Source of the DNA: Phragmites australis
Lineage: Eukaryota; Streptophyta; Magnoliopsida; Poales; Poaceae
Length of the DNA: 64,000 nucleotides
Assembly: GCF_958298935.1 (NCBI RefSeq)
Contig: NC_084929.1
Coordinates: 1,240,001-1,304,000 of the forward strand
Direction: 5' to 3'
In this document: positions 1 through 11,723 of the stretch, piece by piece
Position numbering within the stretch: position 1 is the first letter of the stretch
Layout of the letters: each line of letters begins with the position of its first letter
Notes under the pieces: generated by a model
What the model was told of the DNA's origin: nothing
The model's database searches: none
The model's input: the letters and a program-made list of their open reading frames with translations, nothing else
Program-made: the position numbers and the translations under genes

Positions 1-1029
1 CACAGCAAGGAAAAGTCTCTTATCCTATATATAGGAGAAGAGAAGATGGACGTCGAGTGGCGATCAGGGGTGCCGTATTGGATAATAGATGGGTGGTTCC
101 GTACAACCCCACATTGCTTATGCGATATAACTGCCATATTAATGTCAAAGTTTGTTCAAGCATTAAGGCAGTTAAGTACCTATACAAATATGTCTATAAA
201 GGCCATGATCGTGCATCCTTCCTAGTCGATCCACAAGATCAAAACGGTGCAGTAATCAACGATATTCAACAATACAGGGACGCAAGGTTCATAACTCCCC
301 CCGAGTCCGTGTATCGGATATTTAGTTTCCCTTTGTACGCCGTATCTCCTTTTGTTTTACAACTCCAACTACACCTGCCAAACATGCAACTTGTGTCATA
401 CAAAGCTACTGATAACCTGAATGATGTTGCCAACCGGGAGAAATCTAAGAGGTCGATGCTTACTGAGTATTTCAAGATGAACCTGGTGGATAGCACGACA
501 TGTAAATTGTTATACAAAGAGTTCCCAGAGCACTTTCGGTGGATCAAGTCTGACAAGCACTGGCAGTTAAGGGTAAAGAGGCCGCAAGTTGGGAGAATCG
601 TGTATGCAAACCCTGCTGAAGGGGAGAGGTACTATTTACGTGTGCTCCTCAACCATGTGAGAGGTGCAACTTCATACGAGAACCTTCGTACTGTACATGG
701 GAAAACCCGTTCCACCTTCAGAGAAGCGTGCGAGATGATAGGGCTCGTAGAGACTGATAGATCCCTCGATGAATGCTTGGCTGAGTCTGCTACATTCCAC
801 ATGCCTTGTGCAATGAGAAGGTTGTTTGCAACAATTATTGTATTCTGCGAGGCAATAAATATCCGTGGCTTATGGGAAAATCATTTTGAAGCAATGTCCC
901 AAGATTGTCGTCGTACACACAATGATACAGCAAGGGTTGAGCAAATGGTGCTCAGGGATATTAGAAACATGGTTCATTCAATGGGCAAGGATGTAAGGAA
1001 TTATGATCTTCCAGAGGTTGACGACTCAG
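1..1029 (+). pseudogene. Helitron RepHel gene, Rep-domain exon, cut by the window edge
   Basis: The frame is open from base 3 with no start codon, so the gene begins upstream of the window. The translation carries the Helitron_like_N signature: YPIYRRR near the start, then RWVVPYNPTLLMRYNCHINV and a KYLYKYVYKGHD block, as in plant Helitron replication initiators that nick and join single-stranded DNA. The HUH motif itself would lie upstream. The exon is ended at a CAG|GTGATG donor (GT at 1030), because one leftover base joins in phase to the exon at 3313; without splicing the frame stops at 1046. No internal stop is seen, but the downstream helicase is broken, so the gene is called a pseudogene. 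Family assignment is confident; the donor is inferred. Confidence 0.85.
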
Positions 1030-3312
1030 GTGATGTCCTTGCGTAGTGTTTTACATTTTTTTCCACTTATTTTGCCAATAGTCGTGATTTATTGGTAAAT
1101 ATATTACATGCGATCTACATGATGAATTATGACTTGTAGATAACACCTTGCTTTGTCGACTAAAGTATTATGTGTAACACCCCGGGTTCCTACAAACCTG
1201 AGGCTACATCTCTCATCATCACTTACACTAAGACTGAAAATTATTAGAAATTTCGGCAGAGTTTCCCCGGTATTTATCGGTTTTCCGAACAAAAAGATTC
1301 CACACAGTTCACAGGCATTATATTTATGAGCAGAAAGTAATCATCACAGCCCGGTTAAAGATCCCAACTCGATACGACTCTAAGACCCGAGACACATAAC
1401 CAACTTGTCCAATTAACCGATTAACCATCCAACTAGCAACTACTGTTTCAATGCTTTAAAAAAACTAAATTATAGAGATGTGTGGGCTCCATCGTGATGC
1501 TACTCCCATCCAATACATGTCGTGGTCATTTAGTACCTAAAACCAAATAAAAACACAAGTGTGAGTAAAAACACTCAGCAAGTACAATATAGAACTTGAA
1601 GAACAAGAGAGCGAATCAGGATCCAGAAGAAAAACAGAATTGAATGAATTGCTTCTAGTCGTTTGAATACATCAAGAAATTAGTAGTTTCCGTCTGAAAC
1701 GGACAACACCTGAATACATCCTTAGCATTTACCGGTAAAGCCGAGCAAGTGGAGCCAGCACTTACTCACAGGAACATGAATATAAGAATCAAACTGCACA
1801 TCCGGTTCTACCAGAACATGAATGTTATGAAAGAAATAATGGGAAACTTTTGTCAGAAATACGGTCATGAAACTTGAATCACTTCAACACAAAGAATAGG
1901 AATATTGAAATAATATAATCGAACAATTTGAGAAAACAACCAACAATCAAACCATATCAGCACACACAAGTTCGTCATGCACTTGCCTTAACCGTGCGAT
2001 GTAGAACGACGAGTAGAGGGTTCAACTCTCTGATTAGAGCCTCCACCTAGACAATCGTCATGCACAATAAAATAACAATTAGCTACACACCTCACCAAAA
2101 CTGTGTTCTCACATGGAACACAATAATAACTATCATGATATTGTTGGTTAAGAATTCTCTTTCCAGTTCTCAATTAAACACTTTGCTAATTTATTCATTA
2201 AACAGGGTTAATTTATAACATTAAACTCTCTGCTGAGCCTTATCGGCTGCACGAACCACCAACTAGAAACATACTTTCAAAACACTGATCCAAATCCTAT
2301 AGTCTTGACTCTATGGAATCCTAATTCGGTCAGCTGCAGAACACTTTAGGTAATTTACTATAGTACTGTCCCAAATTCACATTTTACCAATATATGGAAA
2401 GCTTAAACCATATACTACAAGTTCTCAACAGTCGCTACCTACACAGAAGCTAAAGTTCAGATATTCTAATCAATCATAGCGTGAGTTTTCCAATCCTCAT
2501 AACAGGAACAAAGCAATATAAATCCAGCAACAAAACCATTTGGATGGCCAAACCTGTTTCCAGAGGTCTCACCAATCCAAAATCACGTATCCTATTCTGC
2601 AGCCACTAAACAAACCAATGGGTATAATACAACTCGAAAATAGAAATCACTAATCAAGTCACCGAATCTAAACAATCAGTATGAGCTATTGAAACATATG
2701 GATCAAAAGCACACCTTTCGATGGCCTACGGACTCGGCGGCAGAATGAAGACGATCCACTGCGGTGAGAGATGCGGCTAGCTCAGAACACGATGTGGTGG
2801 CTTGCGCGCGAACTAGCGATTCGGCAGCACGGCTGGTGACTCGGCAGCGCGGTGCGGAGGAGCACGCTGCACGGTGCAGCGCGACGCGAAGGACGACGCG
2901 GCGGCGCTAGGGTTGGGCGGCTCGGGTTCTGAATTGGCCCCAGGCCTGGCTATATGGTGAAGGCCTCGAAGCCGAGTCGGTCTCGTGACCGGCTCGGTCT
3001 CGATTCGATTTTTTTTTGTTTTGTTTTTTGTTTTATTTTTTTTTTGTTTTTAATATTACATTATGATTTACATAACACATATAACAATTTTCCTTGGTAA
3101 CTGTACGAATAATTAGACTCAATTATATGGATGAAATATGGTGATATGAATAAATGGTTGGACAAATGGCAGTTTTCTTATAGTTATGCCAGTGCATATG
3201 TATCTAACACTGTATGGTAAATATTTTGTTATGTTGACTAATGGCTCGGTTAATATATTTTATTATTATATTCTTTTGTGCGGCTTTCTAAGTAATGATT
3301 TTGTTCACACAG
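1030..3312 (+). other. Intron of the Helitron RepHel gene
   Basis: Inferred intron between the Rep and helicase exons, with donor GTGATG at 1030 and acceptor TTCACACAG ending at 3312. Joining gives an in-phase Ala codon followed by DYYSDQSKEI, the usual start of the PIF1 part. Most of its 2.28 kb is a solo LTR inserted at 1173-3060. Without it and one TSD copy the intron would be about 390 bp. The rest is AT-rich, as expected of a plant intron. Confidence 0.6.
1173..3060 (-). mobile_element. Solo LTR of a Tekay-like retrotransposon, TSD TTATG
   Basis: The element starts TGTAACACCCCGGG and ends AATATTACA, so its ends are TGTAA/TTACA inverted repeats. It is flanked by identical 5-bp repeats TTATG at 1168-1172 and 3061-3065. 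There is no internal domain, so it is a 1888-bp solo LTR left by LTR-LTR recombination. The TAACACCCC end is typical of plant chromovirus LTRs. The orientation is inferred as minus: on that strand a CATATAG TATA-like sequence near 2950 is followed by a GC-rich leader, as in the larger Tekay LTRs here. The middle (about 1300-2700) is AT-rich and has no coding potential that I trust. Confidence 0.82.
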
Positions 3313-3489
3313 CTGATTATTATAGCGATCAATCGAAAGAAATATTAGAGGAATTGTCTATGGGCGTGGACAAAGAACACCTGAATCTTATTAATACACT
3401 GAACACAGAGCAGCGGTCGGGGTTTGATGAAATAATGGATCACGTTATCAACTTTAAGAGCCAGGTATTCTTTATTGACGGTCCAGGTG
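3313..3489 (+). pseudogene. Helitron PIF1-like helicase, N-terminal fragment ending in Walker A
   Basis: The second RepHel exon. The reading is DYYSDQSKEILEE, then NTEQRSGFDEIMDHV and FFIDGPGG, which is the start of the PIF1 superfamily 1B Walker A loop (GPGGTGKT). It stops exactly inside the loop, where the sequence jumps to the C-terminal part of the same helicase at about 3490. The join puts TGA directly after GPGG, so no ATPase can be made. Confidence 0.85.
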
Positions 3490-4107
3490 GATGAGCTGAA
3501 TGCAATAATGATCAATAGGTTTCCAGGCAAGGAGACAGTATACTACAGCTTTGATTCTGTCGACGATGACTCATGAAACAACTATCCAATTGACTTTCTG
3601 AACTCAATCACAACAAATGGATTGCCGCCACATTTGCTTAAACTCAAAAGCAATTGTCCAGTTATCCTGCTTCGGAATCTTGATCCTCACAACGGTCTAT
3701 GCAACGGAACAAGGCTAATGGTTAGAGCCTACCAACGTAATACCATTGATGCAGAGATTGTTGGCGGCCAACATACTGGAAAGAGGGTGTTCATTCCTAG
3801 GATCCCTTTGTCCCCCTCAGAGGACATTTCACTTCCTTTCAGATTCAAGAGGAAACAATTTCTAATCCGCCTTAGCTTTACAATGACTATAAACAAAGCT
3901 CAAGGACAAACCATTTCTAATGTTGGTATTTATCTACCTGAGCCTATGTTTTCTCATGGACAACTGTATGTTGCATTATCGAGGGGTGTATCACGGCAGT
4001 CGACACGGATTTTGGCTAAGCCAAATAAAGATATAGATGCCATGGGGAGAAGCACTAAGAACATTGTGTACATGGATGTATTGGAATGGTGTTCCTCGGT
4101 TTCATGA
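3490..4107 (+). pseudogene. Helitron PIF1-like helicase, C-terminal fragment (P copy 1)
   Basis: This begins at DELNAIMINRFPG and runs through the conserved PIF1 C-terminal blocks: HLLKLKSNCPVILLRNLDP, TINKAQGQTI (motif V region) and GQLYVALSRG (motif VI), ending at 4107. An in-frame TGA lies in the DDS/NNYP segment just before the long open stretch at 3622-4107. The core between Walker A and DELN is missing. Copies 2 and 3 (30232-30931, 42800-43499) keep about 85 bp more of upstream helicase, so this deletion is private to copy 1. The two sides share GATGAGCTG at the junction. Confidence 0.88.
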
Positions 4108-4240
4108 TAGCGTATTGTGTTACGTAATTCTTTCTTCGTGAATACAATACACATGTTATGAAGTTAAATAATTTGCTTACACATTGTTTTATTTTTAGAT
4201 ACGTGGCTTTCATTAAATGTAATGGATGTGGAGTACATCT

Positions 4241-4291
4241 ACGTGCGTGTATAAAAGTTACACGTACGTGTCACACGTGCATGGTTACTAG
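4241..4291 (+). other. Probable Helitron 3' terminus (hairpin and CTAG)
   Basis: An 11-bp inverted repeat with one mismatch (4241-4251 and 4259-4269, 7-nt loop) is followed 18 nt later by CTAG at 4288-4291 and then T. Helitrons end in CTRR behind a short hairpin and insert between A and T. The position, about 180 bp past the helicase stop, fits. The hairpin-to-CTAG distance is longer than usual, so the exact end is uncertain. Copies 2 and 3 have lost the CTAG. Confidence 0.5.
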
Positions 4292-5651
4292 TTTTACTAA
4301 ACGACACTATGACTGTATGGCTTTTGCTAGTGGACACTAAAATATCTGTCTTTAGGAGAAGACACTCCTAAGAAGTTGATATTTGTCGGAAGATACCACA
4401 CAAGTTAAAATATTCACTTTCGGTTGTGGAGGAGAGAGAAAAATAGTGAAATGTCTATTTTGCCCATATGGATGTGGGGTCCACTTGGCAGTGTTGCATC
4501 CGATGATGTCCCATCTCATGAAAAAAATGTTATGAGATGCGATAAAATGTTGGAACCAAAAGAAAAAAAAATTGTGTTCATAGGGGGGAATTGTTCCATG
4601 TACAGAAATCGAATATTCTAGTCGGAGCAGCAGAGCATGTATGTGGCTACGGGAAGAAAATTCTATGGAGCAGTGCTCCACCTGCCTCCTCCTGCAGCAC
4701 TGCTTGGATTCAGGACACGTGTCCAAGCGCGTGGATCTCAAAGCCATGCGAGCCAAGCCTCAAAGAGTTGATTCCGTCAGCCTGCAGGAAAGAGCCCGCA
4801 TGTCGTTCTGAGCTGCGATCAGCCTGGTGACGATCACGCGCGCATTCAAAGAACTGCAGACCTGGCCGCGATCCCGTCATCAAGCAAGCACGCGCGATGA
4901 TCAGCCTAGCGGCGATTCATTCCAAGCCTGTGGACGTGCCCACGACCCTGTCATCAAGCAAACATGCAATTGTAATTTTTCGATTAATTTAGATGCTCCA
5001 GCTTGGCTATCTGTACTGAACCAGAAATTTTATCTGTTATTCATCATTTGTCAGACAACTGTTATTCACCATCAGCTTGGGCTATTATACTATTCATCCG
5101 TTATTCATCGTCAGCTTGGGCTATTGTACTATTCATCTGTTATTCATCAAACCAGAAATTTAGTCAAAGAATCTGTTATTCATCTGCACTATTGTACTTG
5201 AAAGGCCACTGTTGAGTTGCATCATCTGTCAGACTAAGATTGTTCCCAGATTTGTTCTGAATCAAAACTAGTGGTGTTCTGCAACAAAAACTGCTATTGC
5301 TGTTTTTCAACTCAAAGCGAAAGGCAAAGAACGGAGAGAACAAAATATCAAACGGGTAAAGTGTGCGAATGAAATAATAACTAGACTGAGAGAACTTTGA
5401 TCATATTTTATTTTATTTTATTGTAGCTACCTATTCCTGCTTGTTTGCAACGAGAACCAATCTTTCCGACAGATGTATCATCAATGTGAAAAATGCTTGC
5501 AATAGTTGTGTTTGTACTTACTGATGATAACATATACAGATCTCTCTCTCTTTTCTGTTGCATAGATTCAAATCACAAAATTTTCAGAGTGTCAAATTCA
5601 GAACTCTCTTAGACTCGAAGTACGAAGAAGGCGAGCTCTTGATGACGGTGG
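4292..5651. other. Flank between the Helitron end and a Tekay LTR; no gene seen
   Basis: 1.36 kb between the putative Helitron end and the LTR at 5652. The open frames are short and not recognisable. It is mostly AT-rich and includes the imperfect 39-bp tandem repeat at 5060-5148. The same stretch recurs at 31101-32460 and 43669-45028. It is probably host sequence or an older unrecognised repeat, duplicated as part of P. Confidence 0.5.
5060..5148 (+). repeat. Imperfect 39-bp tandem repeat, about 2.3 copies
   Basis: Two 39-bp units (5060-5098 and 5099-5137), built on TGTTATTCA and CAGCTTGGGCTATT, are followed by a partial third. The same array occurs in the other two P copies near 31869 and 44437. 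Confidence 0.75.
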
Positions 5652-8548
5652 TGTCACACCCGGTTTTAAACGAAACAAACCAGATGTATTCCACATGTAT
5701 GCCAGGATCAAGTTTTTCATACATGTAGCGACATCATTAGTGATAACATAAACTGTGTCTTAAATAACGTAAACATTCCTTACAAAAGAACTCGAAGGTC
5801 TGAAAGAAAATACTAAGAAATTTTCAAACGGCAGCGGAACTTCCATCCGTCCACAGGCGTTGTCCAGGGGAAACATCAGCCTAGAATATGGCCTTCAATC
5901 GATGCCTCCTTCCTTCTAGAATTCAGCTTCATCGTCCGGAAAATCCTCGAAAGCTTCACCTTCTGAGCAGCATCCGGAAGTTGGGAGAAGGCAAGCGTGA
6001 GTACACAGAGTACTCAGCAAGTGGGGGGGAAAGTATGACATGCAGGCTAATGACAAGGAAAAGTTGACTTGGGGATTACTGCGACTATGCCCAACTAAAC
6101 CAGACTCAAATAATCTAGCAACCTATTTACTAGATTATATTCCAACAAATAAAGAACATAGCTCATCGAATTCCATCCAACTACCAGACTCACCAGATAT
6201 CCCATATCCGGCTACCGACTCATCGGGAGTACCACCACCCGACTACCCAAACCAACCCTTAAGATTACCATCTAATCATAAAGAAGTCCAAGCCGCTTTT
6301 GACCATTAGCACGGCTGATCGATCAGTTTATTTACTCTGCAGAGTTTGCACACTTTACCCATGAGTCGTGATTCTCGTTTTGCCTTACACTTCCGGGGTG
6401 TAGAGTCAGGGTCTCACTACAAGGCTGTTACAAAGTACCTCCACATCTATAAGCACCCACTAAGGTTTCACCGCTAACAGGGATTCCATCCACTGCAGAG
6501 GCCCCCTCTTGTGCCACTTAACCGACCATTGGTGCATACAGAATGTGAAGGGCACTAATTACTTAGCCAGACCGTACCCATATAGGCCTTATAGTTGTGC
6601 TGTTATGCCGGGTTACAGGCTCCAAGAACCGGTCCTTAGGATCCCACACAAGAACATACACAATCCCTGCTGTGTAGCTCCACCACATACTAGTCATCTA
6701 GTTGGGATCCCTGATTCAAGTTACTACAAGATTATCATTCCCCAAAGACTTGTTTCATAGGCATTAGTCAACATTCATAATTATTCTAATCCCTGACTGC
6801 ACTAGCATGACTACCCTTTTCATGTCCCAAGACCCAAAAGAGGCTACAAGGAATGATCACACGAATTCTAGTAGAACCCTATTCATGGGATTTCATAATT
6901 GGACAAGTATGCAGCTAAGGAAAATAAAACTATAATGACCTATAGTGGAATCAAAGTGATCAAGAACACTTGCCTTCGAAAGTAGGCTGCTCAAAGTCTT
7001 CAAAAGCTTTGTCCTGAACACTGACACTCTGCTCAACTCCTAAAGACAAAGCACACACCGGAAAGGAACAAATAAACAGCTAAATACAACACACTAAATA
7101 GGAGCAATTAACTCTAAAAATGCTATTAAAGGAAAGTACACGCTGCTATGATCTCGGGAGCGTGAAAATCACCTAAATCGGAGTTCGTATGAAAAAGTTA
7201 CGCTAGTTTTACTCTACAGGGGCTTTTCTGAAAGATTGCAGGGACTAAGTTGTGAAAACAGAAAGTTCTAGGGGCTTATGAGCAAAGTTCAGGGACCTAT
7301 CACTAATTATCCTAAAGTTCAGGGGTCTAAATGCAATTATCCTAAAGTTCAGGGGCCTAATTGCATAAAATAGAACTATGTAAGGTCTTTTTTGTGAAAA
7401 CAGTAAAGTCTAAGTGTCTATCTGCAAGTTTACCTAATTTCAAAGAATAACTTAATTTATTTTTATACTGAAAACCCTATTTATTGCGCAATGCTGACGT
7501 CACTGGCTGACATGACGGCTGACTGGGCTCCAGGGCTGACATGGCTTTGCCACGTAGGACAGGAATGCCCACATGGCGCGCTGATGTGGCTTGACTTGCT
7601 GACTGTATTAAAGGGGACACGCGGCGGCTTCCTATTGGTTTGCGAAAGGGTACGAGGCTTTCTAATCTGGGGCGCTCATCTCGGATTGGACGGGCGAGGT
7701 TGATCGGGGGGGGGGGGGGGAACAGAGCCAACGGCGACGGAGGACGGCCGCGCCGCCTCAAGCTTCGCCGGAATCTCGCCGGAGACGCTCTAGAACGCGC
7801 TACGGGCTACCATTCTCTACCGGAAATGGCACAAAAGGACGGGGAGTCTCACCGAGAGCTTGTCGACGACCGGGGAGGTCTCGATGGTGGTCGGCGACGG
7901 AAATGGCAGTCGGCGGCGGTCGGAACTCGGCGGAAACTCAGCTGCGACGATGGGACGGTGCAATTGAAGGTCGAAACAGCTTCCTGGGAGGCACGTGGAG
8001 ACAGAGAGGGCATCAATTGATCGCGGGGATGAACGGAGTTGGCTAGCAACGACGAAGGGGCGGCGGAGCTTACCGGCGATCGGTGCAAGCACTGTTCCGG
8101 CGGCGGAGGGGCTTCAGCGAGCGGTGAAATGGATTCCCCACGCTTCGACGATGCTGGCGGTGTGCTCAGACGCGGCGGGAACGGCTCGGGCGCGGCGGAT
8201 TGCTCGGTGAGCTCGGCGGCGGTGGCGTTCGGTTTCTCGGTGTTCACAGTGAGATGGGGAGCGAGATGGCGGCGCTGCGGGGCTAAATAGGCGGGGGCGC
8301 GTGCGCAACCAAATGCGTGGACGTGGGCGCGTGGGGCGGAGCGTGGCGGCGAAAGCGGAGTGCGGGTGCGTGGCGGTTGCGGGAGCAGCACAGATGCGAG
8401 CGCGGGTGTGGCGCGGTGGAGAAGAAGGCGCCGACAGGTGGGGTCCGGGTGTCGGCGGGAGAGCGCGGAGGTTGGGCCGGGCTGCACTGCGCGATCTGGG
8501 CCGAATTCGGATGATTGGGCTGGGCCGCGCAAAAGATCGAGCGTCACA
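5652..8548 (-). mobile_element. Complete Tekay LTR (element X type), P copy 1
   Basis: A 2897-bp LTR starting TGTCACACCC and ending GAGCGTCACA. The element reads on the minus strand: directly after 8548 comes CCTACCCCCTTAGG, a polypurine tract on the minus strand that ends pol, so this is a 3' LTR. A CTATTTAG TATA-like box lies on the minus strand near 8285, followed by a GC-rich leader. The open frames in that leader are compositional. A run of 15 G at about 7706 is 13 and 17 long in copies 2 and 3. Hairpin TGAGTAC/GTACTCA lies at 5998-6016. Confidence 0.9.
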
Positions 8549-9006
8549 ATCCTACCCCCTTAGGATGAATCTCATCCTCGAGATTCGGAAAGATCGGGAA
8601 AAAGGCCGGGAAACTCTGCTTTAAGATCATCTTCTCTTTCCCTGGTGGCTTCTGCTTCCGAGTGATGTTTTCACTGTACTTTACACATACGGAGCCTTTT
8701 GTTCCGGGTAACACGTTCAGATATTTCTAGAATCTTGACAGGGTATTCTGAATAGGACATATCCTCTTGAATATTCAGCTCCTCCGGGACTCTCAGGCAT
8801 TTCTTCAGTTGCGAGATATGAAAGACATTGTGCACACCAGAGAGCTGGGGTGGTAGATTCAGTTGATAGGCCACTTCCCCTCTCCTTTCCAATATCTGGA
8901 ATGGTCCAATGTATCGGGGTGCTAGTTTACCCTTGACTTTGAATTTGCGAAGACCTCTGATCGGGGATACCTTGAGATACACGAAGTCTCTAACTTCAAA
9001 GGTCAT
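8549..9006 (-). pseudogene. Tekay X integrase C-terminus and chromodomain start, fragment (P1)
   Basis: On the minus strand it reads from MTFEVRDFVYLKVSP through KGKLAPRYIGPFQIL and HNVFHISQLKKCL, the integrase C-terminal fold of chromoviruses, into the chromodomain start (YPVKILEISERVTRNK). An in-frame TGA replaces the Trp of KVQW, which truncates the chromodomain. At 9006 it joins a partial LTR through a CAT microhomology, so the rest of pol is absent. Confidence 0.88.
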
Positions 9007-11200
9007 TAGCACGGCTGATCGATCAGTTTATTTACTCTGCAGAGTTTGCACACTTTACCCATGAGTCGTGATTCTCGTTTTGCCTTACACTTCCGGGGTG
9101 TAGAGTCAGGGTCTCACTACAAGGCTGTTACAAAGTACCTCCACATCTATAAGCACCCACTAAGGTTTCACCGCTAACAGGGATTCCATCCACTGCAGAG
9201 GCCCCCTCTTGTGCCACTTAACCGACCATTGGTGCATACAGAATGTGAAGGGCACTAATTACTTAGCCAGACCGTACCCATATAGGCCTTATAGTTGTGC
9301 TGTTATGCCGGGTTACAGGCTCCAAGAACCGGTCCTTAGGATCCCACACAAGAACATACACAATCCCTGCTGTGTAGCTCCACCACATACTAGCCATCTA
9401 GTTGGGATCCCTAATTCAAGTTACTACAAGATTATCATTCCTCAAAGACTTGTTTCATAGGCATTAGTCAACATTCATAATTATTCTAATCCCTGACTGC
9501 ACTAGCATGACTACCCTTTTCATGTCCCAAGACCCAAAAGAGGCTACAAGGACCGATCACACAAATTCTAGTAGAACCCTATTCATGGGATTTCATAATT
9601 GGACAAGCATGCAGCTAAGGAAAATAAAATTATAATGACCTATAGTGGAATCAAAGTGATCAAGAACACTTGCCTTCAAAAGTAGGCTGCTCGAAGTCTT
9701 CAAAAGCTTGGTCCTGAACACTGACACTCTGCTCGACTCCTAAAGCCAAAGCACACACTGGAAAGCAACAAACAAACAGCTAAATACAACACACCAAACA
9801 GGAGCAACTAACTCTAAAAAGGCTATTAAAGGAAAGTACACGTTGCAACGATCTCGGGAGCGCGAAAATCACCTAAATCAGAGTTCGTATGAAAAAGTTA
9901 CGCTAGTTTTACACTACAGGGGCTTTTCTGAAAGATTGCAGGGACTAAGTTGTGAAAATAGAAAGTTCTAGGGGCTTATGAGCAAAGTTGAGGGACCTAT
10001 CACTAATTATCCTAAAGTTCAGGGGTCTTAATGCAATTATCCTAAAGTTCAGGGGTCTCAATGCAATTATCCTAAAGTTCTGGGGCCTAATTGCATAAAA
10101 TTGAACTATGTAAGGTCTTTTTTGTGAAAACAGTAAAGTCTAAGGGTCTATCTGCAAGTTTACCTAATTTCAAAGAATAACTTAATTTATTTTTATACTG
10201 AAAACCCTATTTATTGCGCAATGCTGACGTCACTGGCTGACATGGCGGCTGACTGGGCTCCAGGGCTAACATGGCTTTGCCACGTAGGACAGGAATGCCC
10301 ACGTGGTGCGCTGACGTGGCTTGACTTGCTGACTGTATTAAAGGGGACACGCGGCGGCTTCCTATTGGTTTGCGAAAGGGTATGAGGCTTTCTAATCTGG
10401 GGCGCTCATCTCGGATTGGACGGCCGAGGTTGATCGGGGGGAAAAACAGAGCCGACGGCAACGGAGGACGGTAGCGCCACCTCGGGCTTTGCCGGAGACG
10501 CTATAGAACGTGCTATGGGCTACCATTCTCTACGGGAAATGGCACAAAAGAACGGGGAGGGCACGGGGAGTCTCACCGAGAGCTTGTCGACGGCTGGGGA
10601 GGTCTCGGTGGTGGTCGGCGACAGAAATGGTGGTCGGTGGCGGTCGGAACTCGGCGGAAACTCAGCTGCGGCGACGGGACAGCGCAATTGAAGGTTGGAA
10701 CAGCTTCCTGGGAGGCACATGGAGACAGAGAGGGCATCAATTGACCGCGGGGATGAATGGAGTTGGCTGGCAACAACGAAGGGGCGGCGGAGCTTACCGG
10801 CGATCGGTGCAAGCACTGTTCCGACGACGGAGGGGCTTCGGCGAGCGGTGAAATGGATTCCCCACGCTTCGGCGATGCTGGCGGTGTGCTTAGACGCGGC
10901 GGATTGCTCGGCGAGCTCGGCAGCGGCGGCGTTCGGTTTCTCGATGTTCACGGTGAGATGGGGAGCGAGATGGCGGCGCTGCGGGGCTAAATAGGCTGGG
11001 GCGAAAGCGGAGTGCGGGCGCACGGCGGTTGCGGGAGCAGTGCAGATGCGAGCGCGGGCGTGGTGCGGTGGAGAAGAAGGCGCCGACAGGTGGGATCCGG
11101 GTGTCGGCGGGAGAGCGCGGAGGTTGGGCTGGGCTGCACTGCGCGATCTGGGCCGAACTCGGATGATTGGGCTGGGCCGCGCAAAAGATCAAGCGTCACA
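9007..11200 (-). mobile_element. 5'-clipped Tekay LTR (element Y), Q copy 1
   Basis: It matches the complete LTR from its position 6305 to its end but is a diverged copy: three instead of two copies of a roughly 30-bp repeat (10005-10095), a shorter GC-rich leader and no long G run. It ends AAGCGTCACA at 11200, followed by the polypurine tract and pol of Y, so it is the 3' LTR of Y with about 650 bp lost at the junction. Confidence 0.88.
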
Positions 11201-11723
11201 AACCTACCCCCCTTAGGATGAATCTCGTCCTCGAGATTTGGAAAGATCGGGAAAAAGGCCGGGAAACTCTGCTTTAAGATCATCTTCTCTTTCCCTGGTG
11301 GCTTCTGCTTCCGAGTGATGTTTCCACTGTACTTTACACATATGGAGCCTTTTGTTCCGGGTAACACGTTCAGATATTTCGAGAATCTTGACAGTGTATT
11401 CTGAATAGGACAGATCCTCCTGAATATTCAGCTCCTCCATGAGCAGCTGCTCCTCCGGGACCCTCAGGCATTTCTTCAGTTGCGAGATATGAAAGACATT
11501 GTGCACACCAGAGAGCTGGGGTGGTAGATTCAGTTGACAGGCCACTTCCCCTCTCCTTTCCAATATCTGGAATGGTCCAATATATCGGGGTGCTAGTTTA
11601 CCCTTGACCTTGAATCTGCGAAGACCTCTGATCGAGGATACCATGAGATACATGAAGTCTCCAACTTCAAAGGTCATCTCTCGACGTTGATTGTCAGCAT
11701 AACTCTTCTGCCTAGTTTGTGCG
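11201..11723 (-). pseudogene. Tekay Y integrase C-terminus and chromodomain, unit 1, split by Tat
   Basis: Open from the Tat insertion point to the stop at 11213. It has the integrase C-terminal domain (KGKLAPRYIGPFQILERR) and an uninterrupted chromodomain (YTVKILEIS, KVQWKHH, TREREDDL) of the type that directs chromoviruses to heterochromatin. The upstream part continues at 25961. The 5-bp target GTGCG is at 11719-11723 and again at 25961-25965. Confidence 0.9.

Noticed and set aside
4292..5651. Gene fragments captured by the Helitron
   Set aside because: The open frames here (for example 4352-4756 minus, 4827-5201 plus) have no recognisable domain, and the stretch lies outside the probable Helitron end.
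7849..8547. 232-codon minus-strand frame in the Tekay LTR, also at 34656 and 47228
   Set aside because: Ser/Pro/Arg-rich product of a GC-rich LTR leader; frames open on both strands alike, no family match.
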